Origin: Mycobacterium sp. | Lineage (GTDB): Bacteria > Actinomycetota > Actinomycetes > Mycobacteriales > Mycobacteriaceae | DNA: 64,000 nucleotides | Assembly (NCBI RefSeq): GCF_029961025.1 | Contig: NZ_JASBVP010000002.1 | Location: 186,001 to 250,000, forward strand | Direction: 5' to 3' | Shown: positions 60,834 through 64,000 of the stretch, in pieces | Numbering within the stretch: position 1 is the first letter of the stretch | Layout: every line of letters starts with the position of its first letter | The notes under the pieces: model-generated | Database searches by the model: none | Told to the model about the DNA's origin: nothing | What the model saw: the letters and a program-made list of their open reading frames with translations, nothing else | Position numbers and translations under genes: made by a program

Positions 60834-62258
60834 TCACCGGGGCGCGTAACCTAGGATCGCCTTGGTTTCCAGGTACTCATGGAAGCCGAAGCTGCCCCAT
60901 TCGCGACCGTTGCCGCTTCGCTTGTAGCCTCCGAAGGGAGCCTGGATGTCGAAGGCGTGGTTGATCGTCACCCAGCCGGCGCGGATCTTAGCGGCCACCT
61001 CCCGCGCTTTCGCCAGGTCGGCTCCCGAAACATAGCCCGCCAGACCGTAGTCGGTGTCGTTGGCAATCTCGATGGCCTCATCGAGATCGTTGTAGCCCTG
61101 AATGCAGAGCACCGGCCCGAAGATCTCCTCGCGCGCGATGGTCATGTCGTTGGTGACCCCGGCGAAGACGGTGGGCTTGGCGTAGTAGCCGGTATCCAGG
61201 CCCTCGGGACGACCGAGGCCGCCGGTGACCAGTGTGGCGCCCTCGTCGATGCCCTGCTGGATCAAGCGCTGCACCTTGTCGAACTGCGCCCTTGAGGCCA
61301 GCGGTCCGATGGCGCGGCTGGCCTCGGGGTTACCGACCGGAACCTGTTCAGCGGCGTCACGCGCTATTGCGATGGCCTGCGCCAGACGCGAATTGGGTAC
61401 CAGCATCCGCGAGGGCGCATTGCAGCTCTGGCCGGTGTTGAGCATCATGTTGACCACACCGGCACGGACGCTGCTCTCGAATTGTGCGTCGTCAAGAATG
61501 ATGTTCGGGCTCTTTCCCCCCAGTTCCTGGGTGACCCGTTTGACGGTCGGGGCGGCTCTGGCGGCCACGTCGATGCCGGCGCGGGTCGACCCGGTGAACG
61601 AGATCATGTCGATACCGGGGTGGCCGGACAGTGCCGCACCCACGCCCGGACCGTCGCCGTTGACGAGGTTGTACACACCGCCCGGCACCCCCGCCGCGTC
61701 AAGGACTTCGCTGAAGATGTAGGCGGAGTACGGCGCCACCTCGGAGGGCTTCAAGATCATCGTGCACCCGGTCGCCAGCGCGGGATACACCTTGACCGCG
61801 ATCTGGTTGAGCGGCCAGTTCCACGGTGTTATCAGCCCGCACACCCCTATCGGCTCGCTGACCAGCAGGGTTTCCCCGTGTTGCTCCTCAAACGCAAAAT
61901 TTTTCAGCACGTCGATGGCGGTCACTAGATGACTCAGGCCAAGCTTCACCTGCGGCCCGGCCGCCAGCGACGGCGGAGCACCCATCTCCTCGGTCACTGC
62001 CTCTGCCAGATCTCCTGCACGCCTTTGATATTCAGAACGGATCGCCTGCAGCAGATCAAGGCGCTCCGCACGGCTGCTCTGCGACCAACTGGCGAAGGCC
62101 CGGCGCGCGGCGGTTACCGCTGCGTCGACGTCGGCCGCCGAACCGAGCGAGATTTTTCCGGTGATCTGTTCGGTGGCAGGATTTTCGACATCAAACAGGT
62201 GGGGTTGGGCCGGGTCGACCCATCGGCCGTCGATATAAAACTTCACATACTCGCGCAT
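60834..62258 (-). CDS. Aldehyde dehydrogenase
   Basis: MREYVKFYIDGRWVDPAQPHLFDVENPATEQITGKISLG...TQELGGKSPNIILDDAQFE...NTGQSCNAPSRML. Confidence 0.92.
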   Translation of the reverse strand: MREYVKFYIDGRWVDPAQPHLFDVENPATEQITGKISLGSAADVDAAVTAARRAFASWSQSSRAERLDLLQAIRSEYQRRAGDLAEAVTEEMGAPPSLAAGPQVKLGLSHLVTAIDVLKNFAFEEQHGETLLVSEPIGVCGLITPWNWPLNQIAVKVYPALATGCTMILKPSEVAPYSAYIFSEVLDAAGVPGGVYNLVNGDGPGVGAALSGHPGIDMISFTGSTRAGIDVAARAAPTVKRVTQELGGKSPNIILDDAQFESSVRAGVVNMMLNTGQSCNAPSRMLVPNSRLAQAIAIARDAAEQVPVGNPEASRAIGPLASRAQFDKVQRLIQQGIDEGATLVTGGLGRPEGLDTGYYAKPTVFAGVTNDMTIAREEIFGPVLCIQGYNDLDEAIEIANDTDYGLAGYVSGADLAKAREVAAKIRAGWVTINHAFDIQAPFGGYKRSGNGREWGSFGFHEYLETKAILGYAPR

Positions 62259-62568
62259 GACGCCATCCTCCTCCCCCGCCGACTCCCCCGCCGGGTCCCC
62301 GGGAATGCCCCCGGGCGTGAACTCGGCATGGTCCGACGGTGTGCGCTGGCGGCCCTCGTGCCGGCCCGGACGGCCACGGGGGGCCGGACGGCCCGACCCA
62401 CCCCCGCCCGGGAAGGCCGGCCGGCCCGAACAGCCGGCGACCGGCACGCTGGGTACCCTTGCTCACGTGTTTGCCGCCCTCGTTGCCGCAGGCGTTTCAC
62501 CCGGCGGATCGTCGCGCCGTGGTGGTGTCGCACCGAAACACCCAACCGGATGCGCAGCGTGTGAATAA

Positions 62569-63135
62569 TTGGCGAACGTACAACGACACGATGTGGGCGC
62601 TCCGCGACGGCCCTCGCGGTCGCGTCCCGAAAGGCTGGCGGACGTGGGTGAGGAACTCGAACCAAAACGGCTCCCCGACACCACCCGGGATCGGTTAGAG
62701 GCTGAGCTGGCCCGACTGCGGGAACGACGCCGCCGGCTGGAGGTCGAGGTCAAAAGCGACCGTGGGATGGTGGGCGATCACGGGGACGCCGCCGAAGCGA
62801 TCCAGCGCGCTGACGAGCTGGCCCTGCTCGATGAGCAGATCCTCGAACTCGACCGGATGTTGCGCACCGGGCGTGGACGGTTGCTGGCCGACGACACGAA
62901 GACGCTGCCCGCCGGCACCGAAGTGACCTTGCGGTTTGCCGATGGCACGGTCGCCACGATGCACGTGATATCGATCGTGGAAGAAACTCCGGCCGGCGGC
63001 GAAGCCGAGACGCTGACCGCCGGCAGCCCGCTGGGACGGGCATTGGTGGGGCACAAACCCGGCGACATCATCACCTACCCGACGCCCCAGGGCGAGAACC
63101 AGGTCGAGTTGCTCGACGTCAAGTTCCCGGCGTGA
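62569..63135 (+). CDS. GreA/GreB-family transcription factor (Rv3788-like)
   Basis: N-term coiled coil with [31 protein letters not shown]-term [32 protein letters not shown]. Confidence 0.87.
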   Translation: MANVQRHDVGAPRRPSRSRPERLADVGEELEPKRLPDTTRDRLEAELARLRERRRRLEVEVKSDRGMVGDHGDAAEAIQRADELALLDEQILELDRMLRTGRGRLLADDTKTLPAGTEVTLRFADGTVATMHVISIVEETPAGGEAETLTAGSPLGRALVGHKPGDIITYPTPQGENQVELLDVKFPA

Positions 63136-63187
63136 CCGCCTCGCGCTGCCCGGCGGCGGGCCGGCGCGCGCCCGTAGACTGCCCGCG

Positions 63188-63616
63188 ATGACCCGACCGT
63201 CCGCTGACCTCGCCGCCCCGCGTGCACCCCTGAGGTTGACGACACAGGTGTGGCGATTCGTCGTCACCGGCGCCCTGGCGGCGGTCATCGATTTCGGTCT
63301 TTACGTGGCGCTCTACCGGGTGCTTGGGGTGCAGGTCGATCTGTCCAAAGCGGCCGGCTTCGTCGCCGGCACGGTCACCGCCTATCTGATCAACCGCCGG
63401 TGGACGTTTCGGGCGTCGCCGAGCACCGCGCGCTTCGTCGCCGTCATGGCGCTCTACGGGCTCACCTTCACCGTGCAGGTCGGGCTCAACCACCTGGGTT
63501 TGGCGTTGCTCGGCTACCGGGCCTGGGCGGTGCCCGTCGCGTTCGTGATCGCGCAGGGAACCGCCACGGTGATCAACTTCATCGTGCAGCGGTCGGTGAT
63601 TTTTCGGGCCCGCTGA
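63188..63616 (+). CDS. GtrA-like family membrane protein (Rv3789-like)
   Basis: [57 protein letters not shown]. Confidence 0.9.
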   Translation: MTRPSADLAAPRAPLRLTTQVWRFVVTGALAAVIDFGLYVALYRVLGVQVDLSKAAGFVAGTVTAYLINRRWTFRASPSTARFVAVMALYGLTFTVQVGLNHLGLALLGYRAWAVPVAFVIAQGTATVINFIVQRSVIFRAR

Positions 63617-63717
63617 GCACGCTCACCGGCCCACCCCAGCGGGCCGCATGGCCCGGCAGCTCCCCGGACGCGGCGCATCCCGCACCGTCACCCGGTGGGG
63701 CGGTACCCTCTGTGACG

Positions 63718-64000
63718 ATGTTGACGACCAAACGGCTCAGCGGCTGGGGCCGCACCGCTGCCTCGGTGGCCACGGTACTGTCCACCCGCGACCCCGAGGA
63801 AATCGCCGCGGCGGTGGTCCGGGCCGCCGACGCGGGCGGCCGAGGGGTGATCGCGCGGGGCCTGGGTCGCTCGTATGGCGATAACGCCCAGAACGGCGGC
63901 GGGTTGGTGATCGACATGACCCCGCTGAACACCATCCATGCGATCAACGCCGACACCCGCCTCGCCGATGTCGACGCCGGCGTCAGCCTGGATCAGCTGA
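63718..64000 (+). CDS. dprE1: Decaprenylphosphoryl-beta-D-ribose oxidase DprE1 (partial, runs off window end)
   Basis: [94 protein letters not shown]. Confidence 0.92.
   Translation, partial: MLTTKRLSGWGRTAASVATVLSTRDPEEIAAAVVRAADAGGRGVIARGLGRSYGDNAQNGGGLVIDMTPLNTIHAINADTRLADVDAGVSLDQL

Overview
High-GC mycobacterial chromosome segment. Identity is inferred from protein families: Ag85C/FbpC, MptpB, DprE1, LdtA, PntAaAbB, Mak-TreS, PepA, FusA2, a PPE protein and YrbE1A. I ran no searches. Names and Rv numbers are recalled homologies to M. tuberculosis (Mtb). From left to right the backbone follows roughly Rv0167 down to Rv0111 in reverse Mtb order. It then switches to Rv3788-Rv3789-dprE1 in the opposite sense, which looks like a junction of an inversion spanning the origin. 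The backbone is interrupted by accessory segments: (1) ~19.5-24.5 kb, an IS1634-like element with a clear TSD next to a putative type VII secretion effector/immunity cassette and an integrase remnant; (2) ~29-33 kb, DUF427, DUF4185, carotenoid oxygenase and TetR genes with a paired operator; (3) ~40.3-45.5 kb, a Zn/Mn-type ABC transporter with two permeases plus an IS110-family element; (4) ~49.4-57.7 kb, a candidate copper-handling island. The copper island has a cupredoxin-fused P1B ATPase, a CsoR/RicR-like repressor, SHOCT proteins, a Met/Gly-rich membrane protein and an unlisted 38-aa, 9-cysteine metallothionein-like ORF. Three TACCC..GGGTA-type palindromes sit upstream of the ATPase, the repressor and the Cys-rich ORF. 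There is also a 53-bp MIRU-like VNTR at 11.4 kb, a second MIRU-like half element, two separate 11-bp tandem arrays, several candidate operators and several strong hairpins.
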